This document shows positions 22,504-32,785 of a stretch of 64,000 nt of DNA, piece after piece. The notes below the pieces were generated by a model. It was not told the DNA's origin. It made no database searches and was given only the letters and a program-made list of their open reading frames with translations. This DNA is from Glossina fuscipes (lineage: Eukaryota > Arthropoda > Insecta > Diptera > Glossinidae). Numbering within the stretch: the stretch's first letter is position 1; each line of letters begins with the position of its first letter. The stretch lies in contig NW_023998415.1 of the NCBI RefSeq assembly GCF_014805625.2, positions 38,050,228 through 38,114,227 of the forward strand, given 5' to 3'. The translations under genes were made by a program, and so were the position numbers.

Positions 22504-24260
22504 CATGAAAATAAATTCTTCGAATTATCATAAGGAAAACCAATGGGTTTTCCAATTATATCAATGAAGTAGAAATGTTTCTTCATCAAAATTTTAACGA
22601 CAGTCTCCTTATATCAGAGGACCACTTCACAAATCGTTCTCATTTCAAATTCAATGGATATAATTTATTCTGCGATTCTAATGAAAGCTACTACTTCGAT
22701 TAGCTTCAAACTGTTTTTGCAAGCTTCTTTTACTAACGTGAATTGTAATGGTTCTGATCTTCCAAATTGCGTAATTTATTCCTCTCCCCGGTTTTCATTA
22801 AAGTGCAATGCCTATAATGATTTCTTCAAACAATTGGGTGCAAAATTTATTGTTTAAGATGACTTTAAGGGTAAGCGTCGACGGCGGGTAAGTAGACTAA
22901 TAAGTCCGGACGGAAGAGAGCTTTACGAATCGATTCGCAATGATAACTATTTTATTTTGTCCACTATTGGATCGACATAGTGGCCATCTGATCTGAGGAA
23001 AATTCCTGACTTGACAGATTTTTTGGTATTTCCGCTAATTTACTCTATATTTATGGCAATAATGACTTTGAGATTAAGAAGACGATGGCGAAACAGTAGG
23101 AAAGGACAGAAGGAGTTAAAATAGTGCTACAGGTAATCTGCGTTTACGTGTAGCTGAGATAAGAAAGAACGAGACAATTAAAAAATTTTAAATGAACATT
23201 AATTTAAGCATGTTTAATGAACATCAGTTATGGAGAGCTACCAGGTATCTTCAACGACCAACCATGCACATGGAACCTTTGAGAGACCGCTTCAGAAATT
23301 GATGTCGAACTGATATGGAAAAGGGAAAATTTCGCTCAGTGTTTGCAAGGAACTTCTAAGCCTAATAATATTTGTAAAACTTCAAAGCTAGGTAGCCCAT
23401 GTCCCATTTATTGAACTCGAAGAATTGCGTTAAGAAACTACCTCGTTACGATTGCCTAAGTGCAATAACTATTCAATCATATCAATGATAGGGGCTAAGC
23501 CTGAAAAATCAGAATATGTTGCAAGCTCGTCTACCCCGATTAGTTTAGTGGTTACTTTTACTAAAATATTTGAGAAAGCACATCTACGAAGGCCCCTTCA
23601 AGTTCTAGAGCTAAAGCTAGTTCTTCGTGCCCATCACTTCGGTTTCAGGCGTAAGCATGGCTTCGTACATCAGTTAAGCCACTGGATGTAAAAATTATGG
23701 CGGGGGCGTATTCCTTGCTGAGGAAAAATCCTTCGAAAAGGTTTGACATGATGGACTGTTTTTCAAATTTAAAAAATTTCTTCCAACTCCTATGTGATTG
23801 CGATTTAAATCCTATTCCAGATCCAATATAAAATTGAGGGTGAAATTCCCCAATGTCTAGCCTAGTACTTTATGAAATTTTCACTTCAAATTTTCCGATC
23901 GCTGGCAATCTTCTGACTGCGAACTACACTGATGACACAGCAATTCTATTTCCGTCGAGTGATCCCATGATTGTTTCCCACGAACTAAAAACTCATCTCT
24001 ACAAGATTCGCTTTGTCCGAGTAAATATAATATCGAAATAAATGCTGAAAAGAATCTACGTATATTACGTGTACGTTAAATAAGGGTTCCCCTCCTTGAT
24101 TATTTTTGAATGGCATATGCCTACCCACAACTGCGTAAAGTTTCCTAGCTTACATATTGAGCATTGAGAACGTTGAAAAGCCGAGTAATGCTCTTGAAGG
24201 ACTTAATTGGTAGAAAGATCTCTTTTATCACTTCGCAACACTTGACTTAACCTTTACATA
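22504..24260 (+). pseudogene. Jockey-like ORF2 (endonuclease-reverse transcriptase) remnant
   Basis: Motifs are collinear over about 1.7 kb. Endonuclease: YINEVEMFLHQNFNDSLLIS and HFTNRSHFKFNGY (22550-22665), AILMKATTSISF (22672), YSSPRFSL and FFKQLGAKFIV (22780-22855), GRELYESIRNDNYFILST and WPSDLRKIPDLTDFLV (22910-23030). Linker: LWRATRYLQRPTMHMEPLR (23232-23290). Reverse transcriptase: TPISLVVTFTKIFEKA (23539), HHFGFRRKHG (23632), FLAEEKSFEKV-HDGLFFKF (23711-23770), VLYEIFTSNFP (23865) and NYTDDTAIL (23923-23949), where the catalytic FADD has become YTDD but keeps both Asp. A later part (about 24100-24200) recalls NGMPMPT..VK.LGLHI and LIGRK. Many stops and at least four frameshifts make it dead. 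An N-terminal Met at 22504 follows ORF1 by 28 bases. It is longer and more complete than the other copies here. Confidence 0.78.
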
Positions 24261-26390
24261 GATAAGCACAACATAGCCTGCATTGCAACGATGCCCCCAA
24301 GTACCGAGAGTTTTAGACATATTCGCATCGCCCATGATCACTTGCTCCTTTTGCTATATGTGGTGGGTGGACTCCCGCCAATACATGCGACTTTTAATTT
24401 AATCTTCGCCAGATATAGGCGATGTAGGCATGGGCTACAAATAGGTATATTGTATACCACTCCAAAATACCCAACTTTTCCAACGATCATCATTTTATAT
24501 ATTCACGTCCAGAATATTAAACGTTGTTGAATTCTTCTACATTGTTACTACCGTAAGAAAAGAGCTATTAATCATTTTTCCTACGCAGTAAGAGACAGCA
24601 ATGAGTTTTGGTGGTGTTAAAGTTCACCTAGCATGATTGTCAACAAGCAGCACTTATTCTGCAGTTCAGAGCTGCATGGCCGCTTGCTGAGCAAAAACGA
24701 GCGGCACAAGACGCTGTTGTCGGCGAACCGTTAAACAGGGCAAGCTTATATTGGGAAGGCTAAAGTCAATACACTCCTCTACAGCAGTTTCGGGAGTTAG
24801 AGCAAATCAAGTAGAAAGTGGAAGGAAAAAAAATTAATAAAGGAACATGCAGTTATGGAACTACTCATTAAATCGGAATAAATGGATTTATTTAATTTGA
24901 CGTCTAATCAAAAGTAAAACGAACGAATTTAAAGCTAAAAAAAATTTTTTTTCTTCACTTTCTGTTGGGTCTTATATAATATAAGCAACAAACTAAAAAA
25001 AGAATCCCGTATAATGAAATGCTTTTAGCCACGTACACATACATGCGCAAACTGAAAAAAATCTATTCGACTAACATGAACGCCTGCGACCCATATGAAA
25101 TCGAGATAGAACATATAAGAGTGCGGACGTTTGAAAAGAAGCTAATATGACCTCTGTTTCTTTTGGTCATATGTCTATAACAAAATTGTTACACTTTATC
25201 TGTAAGCAAAGTATGAACATTATAAGGATTTAAATCGTTTCAATTAGGCGCAATTACATACCCCTTTTTCGTTTTAAATGGACAAATTGGGTCGTGGGAA
25301 TAATCCGTTCGGGAGAACTTCTACATAGATATCTAAAAAAACTTCTTAAGTTCCTTTTTCAAGTTTTCGTGGATGATGCTTGACCTGCACCTGTTGCGAG
25401 TATTTGATAGAAATAGTCAAACAGTCAATCTCGTTAATCACGAACAGTGTAATTGAGCCGTCAAATCGGCAGCAGAGTGACCGAACCATTTAGATAGGCT
25501 TGTTCGGCCTGAATTGATTTACATGAACGACGCCGCATAGCCTAGAGCTCGTGCAGCGGTGGCATTACTTCCGGATATTACAAACGTGATGACAGTATTA
25601 CCATACCTCCACTGTGATTGATATCAAATCTTCACATCGTAACTACTCTTTAAAAAATTAGTGCTTTTAAATTTTTAGTTCGTCGAAAAAAGCAAAAAAG
25701 AAGTCAGTCAGAATTTTTTTTTTCAAATTTCACCATAAAAAAAACCTCGAAAAAAATTAAAAGAGATAGAGAGGAGTAAAGGAAGTGAATGAGGAAACGA
25801 ATGCAAGGAACACAACGCAATTTGTACAGATCCGTAAAAGATACCAAAACTTAGTGGAAAATCTGAAAAAAGCATAATATTATTGCCATTTGGTTTTTAT
25901 CACACAAAAAAGGCTGAGTAAAGAATGATAGAAAACTCTTTAAGCCAAAAAACCAGCTTCATTGTGCGGTTTTTATTGACTAACAAAAAGCTGCGGCGTC
26001 TATTGTTGCTGATGTGAGCAACAATTGAGATATAGTAGAAAAAAAAAAATTAATTTGTCTTTCAATGGAAAACTAACGTACAGATGCACATGAGTTAATG
26101 TATGGTTTGAGGGAGAGCTCCGTCGGTTTTTTTAAGGTTTTTTTATAAAAGTTACTTAAATACTTTTTTCCAACAATCGGGAATCTGAAGACAAAGCATA
26201 TCTCCCTAGTCAGATGGTCGCTAAGTTATGATGTGTTCTGTGTTTTTGGCTCTCCTTGTCGAAATTTAATATAAATTATAAAAGCTTATCGAGAGCTTCG
26301 TAGAAATGAGTTTATAACACAAATTATTTGAGATTTATTCACTTTTAAGGCTCAACTGAAATGGGAAAAAATGTTTAATAGTTAGAATCG

Positions 26391-26424
26391 TTTATTTATT
26401 TATTTATTTATTTATTTTTTTTTT
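26391..26424. repeat. (TTTA)n microsatellite with T run
   Basis: About six TTTA units followed by T10. Confidence 0.9.
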
Positions 26425-28174
26425 GAGATCCTACTGAATTTAAAGTTTCTCTTTTCATCCAAAATGGATATATGTGTTGTCTAACGAAACAGTTGCAGTT
26501 TTAATCTGTAAAAAAATGATTGTTCTTTAAGAAAAAGAATTCATTTTTGTTACTCCTTAGAACGCAGTCCATAGAAGTATTTCAAAAAGGGATAATTTTT
26601 TCTTCAGTAAATTAAAGTAAAGCTTCTTGAGTCATTTTTTTTTTTTTTAAATCAAATTTTTTTTAATAATTCAGCGGATGTCTCCCAGTGGCGTAACGGA
26701 ATGATGGCCAGAAAGAAGGGAGCAAAGAAAAAGAAAGAAAGAAATAGGGAGGAGGGGGCCTCAGCCTCGTGAGTGTGTGCGTTTACCGATTGAGCACTCG
26801 TTATTGTTACGACTACTGTTTACTTTACCACATTGTGTTTTGAATCCGCGAACACCGACTTGACGGTCGCCAGTCTTAGCTCCTAAACTATTCATACGCA
26901 TATATGAACTCTGCTACGAACTACATTATTATCGTAAAGGTTTAATAAACGTCAAGATTGTTCATCTTCTTTCTATCTTTACACGGAAGCGCTTGGCTCT
27001 GTTGCCGTCATTTAATCCGTTACGATTGTTTCTCCATTGGCTCTGTGAATGGCTTAGCGATATATTATATAAGCAAAGTTTTCAATCTGCTGTACGTATT
27101 AAGTTATAGTTGTTGCTTATTCCGCTGAGCATACATGCTTTCGCCTCGAACCTGCAGTTTTCCCAGTTTTTTGTCAAGTTCTATCCCTATAAATGTCTAT
27201 TTTGGATTGTACGCTACTGTTTTCTGCTTTTCCTGAATGTTGTGCCCATTTTGCAATTCTTATCAGTGGTCGTCAACCGAGAACTAATATGCGAAATAAT
27301 AATTCAATGTTTGAAGTATCACGATCTTGATCTCGCTATTACATAATGGTGAACAGATTTGCATAAAGACGACTGAGCAGGCGTAAGCATTACGTGAAAT
27401 AAATAGGGTTTATGCTGATCGAAGATATACGTACCTTGTGTGTCACAGTTGCAAGAGAAGAAATTTGTTGAACTTTTGTTTTAAGCTCGAGGTTATGAAG
27501 GGATGATATATTGGAAAAGGCAGAAACGTGGAGAGAGAGAAAGCGACAATACGATGAGTTATCCAAACTACATACGCAAAGATGAAAGTAAGTAATGCGT
27601 GAAAAGCTAACCATCAAATAACTCCAATATTAATTTTATTATGGTAAGAAACGCTGTGGTAACAGTTTCGTTACTTTGTTTAACCAGATCTATATCTATA
27701 AAAGATATTTTACTCAAAGGCCGAGGACAATAATGCGACAGCCAACAATGGCTTGGTTCAGAGAAATTTAATTATATAAACGCACACTTATCCGCGCGAG
27801 ATTATCATAAAGCACTAAAAATTAGGCTTTGTTGCCCTTACCTTTCATGAAAATCTTTCTATGGAATCCAACAAATAGTCCTACCGGATCCATATTTCGT
27901 ATAATGAATTTTTATATCAAATCTACAATTGTGAGTTAATTTTTATCACAAAATATTAAATATTAGATGTTTGTTTCGTAGGAACGGTTATAAGAGAGGA
28001 GTCTCAGATCAGACCGGGTCCAATCAAACCTAATTCTTCATATCAATTTAGTAATATCTTTGACAAGAACATTAAATTTGCTGAATTTAGATCACACCAA
28101 TTGACGTTTCGAGCCCGCTTCGATATAAGAGTCGCCGTTAGATGAATGCCTTTTTATGAAACTCAAAAACGGTA

Positions 28175-28176
<2 letters not shown>

Positions 28177-28220
<44 letters not shown>
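28177..28220. repeat. (ATT)15 microsatellite
   Basis: A nearly perfect ATT array of about 44 bases. The open frame crossing it gives a poly-Tyr stretch, which is an artefact. Confidence 0.93.
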
Positions 28221-28221
<1 letters not shown>

Positions 28222-30679
28222 AATTTAGCCAGAGAATATATTCAAAGATTAAAGCCTTGGAAGCACTAGCATCTAAGGCTTTCGGTTTTATTAAAAACTT
28301 TACCGCAATTGAGATATCTTATATGCGTATCGTTCAGCACTTGTAGTTGGAAGAGTCATTAAGATGATCAGGCAAATAATTTCAAATTAAGTGAATTGAA
28401 ATTGATAATAATGCAAAGTTTACTGAACAATTAAAATTGAAATAAACTTAAACTTTCGTAGAATTATTTCGTATAAATTATTCATATTTGCGTAATGAAG
28501 TTTGCCGTGAATACGCAACATAAACAAAATCAAAGAAAAGAGAAAAACACGGTGACACAATTCAAGTGTCTAAAATTCTATTTTGTATAAATAAGTGCAA
28601 GCTTAACAATAATAATTGTCTATGGTCGGTAATAGTACGAAATATAAATATGCAAAATAGAAGAACGTGCGTATACAATGCATTATAAAATAACTGAATA
28701 AAAAGAATAAGAACATTTTAAGTTAAAATTCATTGGAAAATATATGTTTAAAGCAAAAAAAATATCTTAAATAGAATCGCTTGTCTGGTATCCCGGAAAA
28801 GACATTTCTTTAAGTATTTCGTATGAGGAACATTTTCGATACCGTATACTCGATGATTTTGTGTGTGATAGAAGAGCAATTGTAAAGAGTATTGGTATCA
28901 CAGCGGGCAAGTCTGTAAATGCATACGTAACTGTCTAATTATATTTGCATAAACGCATGTGTGCAGTTGATGATAATGGCTTTCGGTGGAGCAAATTAAA
29001 CACAATTTCAATGGCAATTTCAGTGGTTGCGGTTGGTTATTTTGCACACAAAAGCGATTTTCAACTGCCTTTTTGGAAATGTGTGCGTTTGCAACGCACT
29101 GAATATTGCGTTGTCCACTGCACACGTTCCACTGCAACCACGTTCCACGTATATGCGTGTAAACAGAAAAAAGAAAGATTCACTAATGGCGGACCGATGC
29201 AGTTACGGGTCCACATGCCCATCCCCGCATCCACAAACAGTGCATTTAACGCAACTTAATGTGATAACAATAAAGTCATGCTACACCGCCCTTTTTAATG
29301 TAACCGTTTAGAAGAGTGCAGAACATCTATCTGTCCGTTTCGGAACTGACATCAAAGCCAACTGTTGCATTAGTTCTGCATTTTTGTTTGCAGTTTTAAT
29401 TTTTCCGAACAAGAAATTCAGAAAAATTTGCATTTGGTCGCTTTCTCACCGTCAATACCAAGAGCGTCGCTTCTTCGCAGTACGATAGCAATAAATTTAA
29501 ATAGTAACGCAACACCAGGCTATTCAAAGGCAACAACAACCATTGCTGCATATACAAACGTAGCGATATATAGTGAATGTGTTCTTATTAATGTTTTTTG
29601 TTGCTGCTTTTGAGTTTTTGCTGTCCCTGCGATGTTAATGTAGTTGTAATTGAGTTTTTATTTGATTACCAGCAAATGTAGTTTGTGCTGTTTATGCAGC
29701 TTTGTACAAAATAATTTGAGATTTATTTCACCGACACATAATTTAGAGAGAAATGCTTAGACAAATGCTAACAACAGTTAAGGAGCCTTTTACTGGGATT
29801 TGCTCCCCATAGAATATTTGCACTATAAAGGGAATAATTAGTTTTTCTTTTGTAAAACTCTGAATCTGATGCATTGTGTTCGCTCATTTCAGCACGATTT
29901 AGAACGATATGCGTAATAATAAGCAGCCATTAAAAAGTCCGCCTATGACTTGATGAGACGTTGACCTTCCCTTACAGTGAATGGTCGTGGCAGACCTGAA
30001 TTATAGCTATGTTTAGGTATTAACGCCTACAATGGGATGTTAATTTTTCCTTTTTTTTTTTTTTTGCATGATCAGCCACTGAAAGAATGCGTGCGGGCAC
30101 GCATTGGAAAGGGTTGTGGGATGAATAGGGTGAAGGAAGGGAGTAGCGTTTGTGAACGTTCGACTTGAAAGTGGGGAATCCAGATACAGTGAGAAAGACC
30201 ACCGCCGGTAGGTTGTTCAAGACAAGTGGTCTACAAAGAAAGTTTAAAAGCTCCCGCCAACAGATGCGGGTTATACTCTCATTTTGGCGGTGTTAACGGT
30301 GCGAATATTGGTTGTAGTAAAAAAACCTAAGTCTGTGGCTGCGTTTTTCGACATCTTGAACACATGTACCATTCAACGTGTAACATTTTGTATTCTCATG
30401 CCTGGATTGGCGATTGGCGCACATATTTGCACATATTTCTCCCCTGTTTGTATAGCAGATAAGTTTACATCGCTTGGTCTAAACCATCGAACTTTAAAAT
30501 TTTACTCTGTGGACCTGACCGCATCTTTGCAAGACTCTTTAAAGCAGCATTCATCTTTGGGGTTAATCTAAGTATTATTGAATAGAAGGTATGTTCGCGT
30601 TCCATGTTTGATGATGTTTTGTATTATCTCCGCATCCAATTAAAATGCATAAAAATATTATTGAGCTCCACCCAAATTG

Positions 30680-31130
30680 CCTTATCGTATATGAAAATAT
30701 CACGTTTCGCAAGTATGCAGAAATCGTACAATGGTCCGAGTTACCGAAAGATGCGAAGTAAGAAAAGGGTATAGCGTATTTTGTTGCAACCCGCACACCA
30801 GCGCTTTGATTATGCGCTGGTTCATTTACGAGTCGCGTTAAGCAATTTTCGAGTACTATAGTATATGCTTCGCGTCCCTCCGGCGTTATATGGATCGAAT
30901 GTTGCAGTCAATTTTTATTGTGGACATTGAAATCGCCAGCAATCCCGTCTTCGCTATGGGGTGTCAAAGCCATACACAATTTCGAAAGTCAACATTTGTG
31001 CTCGAATACTTAATTTTACCTATAGTGAGGTGGAGTCCGGATTCAGGGGGCCATATTGTGTCTAGCACTGGAACACTATATCGTTGCGGATGTATATCAC
31101 AAGGCCTTTGTATGCTATGAAACTTTGTAC
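30680..31130 (-). pseudogene. Non-LTR retrotransposon endonuclease remnant
   Basis: On the minus strand the sequence reads GLVIYIRNDIVFQ (31110), LDTIWPPESGLHLTIGKIKY (31065-31010), NVDFRN, then GIAGDFNVHNKN (about 30930). This is the order of the apurinic-type endonuclease of non-LTR elements: G.AIYI...I.F, then the ESLLTI..I block, then GDFN.H (catalytic Asp and Asn present). Further on, FGNSDHCTI (about 30730) matches the terminal SDH.PI motif. Stops and frame changes interrupt all parts. No reverse transcriptase domain was recognised downstream (30200-30680), so it was truncated or eroded. Whether it belongs to the R1 or jockey group is not decided. Confidence 0.58.
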
Positions 31131-32335
31131 GATTTGTTACTCGGGTGAGTGAAAAGTACGTGCATCACTGTTTGTCCTAAACAGGGCTTGACAGTATATA
31201 TCGGGCCAATATTTGTGTATGTGTGTGTATGCCGAGAAAAAGTTTGCCTATGTTGAAGTGATGGATTTTAAACTTACTCACCATATCTGATGCTCGAAGA
31301 CTATTGAAAACCCTTTAACTTTATCCTTAGCGGTTATTGCTGTTTCTGTTGTTTTTCTTGCTTGCAGCAGCTCGTTGTTGTTATTCTTTTCTTTGGCGTT
31401 GCTACTATTGTGTTTTTACTATGGTTGTTGCATAGTCGCATAGTGTTGACACGGGTGTTGTTGTGCTACTGTATTACTATTATTTTTAGAAGGCACCCCT
31501 ATTGTTATTACTTTTCTTAGTGCTGCTTTGGCCTTGTTCTTTTTTCGATTTTTTTTGCTATTTTGGTTTGTGCTATTACTATCATTGTTTATGTGGTCGC
31601 TATTTTGTTGTTGTTTTTGTGTATCATTCTCTGCGGAAGTAAATGCTGTAATGATATTTTTATATTTTTGTTGCTATTGCTGTTTTCATTGTTAATGTTG
31701 CTGCTAGTGCTGGCGTTATTAGTGGTGTTGGCTTATTTGACTATTACTATTGACTTCGCCGTTTATCTCATCGCTACTGTTAGAATTTTATGAATTGTTT
31801 CGATGCTATTGCGTCTCTTGATGGAAGGCATAATTTTCATATGCTCAGCTTTGATGCAATTGCTATTTTCTTTTTACTAGAATTGTGCCGTTATTAGTAA
31901 GGGAAGGATGAGATTGGATGGGATGTTGATGTCGCGTGATAAGCGTAACCCGAAGAAAGAAAAAGTGATGAACTGCAATAATTTCGTTTTAGATACTTTT
32001 ACACAAACCTGGCTAATCCAACTATTCAAAAACTGTTTAAATTGCCAACAGCCTCTCCTTTGTCGACGATGCGCAAAAAAGAGTTTCGACGCGTTTCTCT
32101 CTTTGTATTTATACGATATTTTTGCTATTTAATATCGATCTTCGGGCGGTAACATTCTCGCGGTCCATCTGCAATCTAAGTGGCTTTCGACGAGGAAACG
32201 ACGAATAAAGGAAGAAAAAACGTGTACACTTGTAGCGCAGAGGCGCTATAGTTCTCAGTTGAGACGCAACAAGAAGCTTGGCCACCAATAATAAGGTCCA
32301 TATATACCTTAATATACGAATTACAGGAAGGTTTA
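31131..32335. other. Non-coding stretch with TTG/TTA-rich simple sequence
   Basis: No gene recognised. Contains the cryptically simple region 31330-31790, listed separately. The 32150-32300 part is less AT-rich and contains GCGCAGAGGCGC, without any recognised function. Confidence 0.55.
31330..31790. repeat. Cryptically simple GTT/GCT/ATT trinucleotide region
   Basis: Long mixture of TTG, TGT, GCT, ATT and TTT triplets without a perfect array (for example GTTGTTGTTATT, GTTGCTACTATTGTG). Read in frame it gives a Leu/Val/Ile-rich conceptual peptide at 31563-31793, a consequence of the triplet bias and not evidence for a membrane protein. Confidence 0.75.
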
Positions 32336-32338
32336 AAG

Positions 32339-32548
32339 ATTAAAAGTTAATTTAGATACGACATAAGCAATACGCGCACACGAAGGATAGTAGACCTGAT
32401 AGAATTTAAAGAGTCCGATGATGACATTATATTAAAGATTTCGTTTGAGTTTTGCAAAGCATCCTTAACGAGTCAAAAAGCGAATGATTATGTCTACATT
32501 GGCTTAGTGTTAAGTTTAAAATATTAAAGTTTACGAAGTGTTTTATTA
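32339..32548 (-). pseudogene. Second copy of the jockey-like 3' end
   Basis: DNA here aligns with the 3' terminus of the remnant at 17455: TTAAAAGTTAATTTAGATAC here versus TTAAAAGTTAGGTTAAATAC there, followed by ACGACATAAGCAA versus ACGACACAAGCAA. The minus-strand translation reads NEIFNIMSSSDSLNSIRSTI, then LMSYLN and stop, parallel to NDVYHLISIPDPLISIKTTL and LVSYLT and stop. Only about 200 bases are kept and three stops precede it, so it is a heavily 5'-truncated or eroded copy. Confidence 0.65.
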
Positions 32549-32607
32549 TTTTTTTATTATTGTCCCGTACACCTCTGTTGGTCCCCTAAGAAGGCCTTGA
32601 GACGGAC

Positions 32608-32785
32608 CTACCTCCTATAAGTCCTATCGATTTAGAATCACTTTCTGAACCGATGTAAGTTTGTTTGTGCGTCTTTACGTCGTGTAGTCTTGTCTTTGGT
32701 ATACTGTTATGTTTTGGCCCAAGGACGAACGCTATTAAACTAGCTCGCATCGAATCATTTTTCCGACCACTTCCCACATAATACT
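32608..32785 (-). mobile_element. INE-1/DINE-1-like fragment (copy E)
   Basis: ATCGATTTAGAATCACTTTC with TGAACCGATGTAAGTTTG, then TTTTGGCCCAAGGACGAACG, AACGCTATTAAAC and CGACCACTTCCCACATAAT. The reverse complement of these phrases occurs in copy D at 63150-63310 (GAATCGATCGGC, CGTTCGCCCTTGG), so this is the same repeat type in opposite orientation. The termini were not found. Confidence 0.5.

Larger units (their letters stand above)
24261..30679. other. Long non-coding stretch with simple repeats
   Basis: No gene or transposon recognised. The first kilobase may include the eroded C-terminus of the jockey-like element, but its motifs are not legible. It contains (TTTA)n at 26391-26424 and (ATT)n at 28177-28220. 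Segments 25430-25600, 26690-26900 and 28900-29300 are less AT-rich and carry overlapping short ORFs without recognisable content. Confidence 0.55.

Noticed and set aside
28146..28346. Frame with poly-Tyr
   Set aside because: It is a translation of the (ATT)n microsatellite.
28945..29311. Two overlapping plus-strand frames of 94-104 codons in a less AT-rich island
   Set aside because: No domain or conserved motif was recognised, and the overlap in different phases fits reduced stop density in a less AT-rich segment.
31563..31793. Very hydrophobic 76-codon frame resembling a membrane protein
   Set aside because: It lies within a TTG/GCT/ATT-rich simple-sequence region whose triplet bias produces Leu, Val and Ile automatically.
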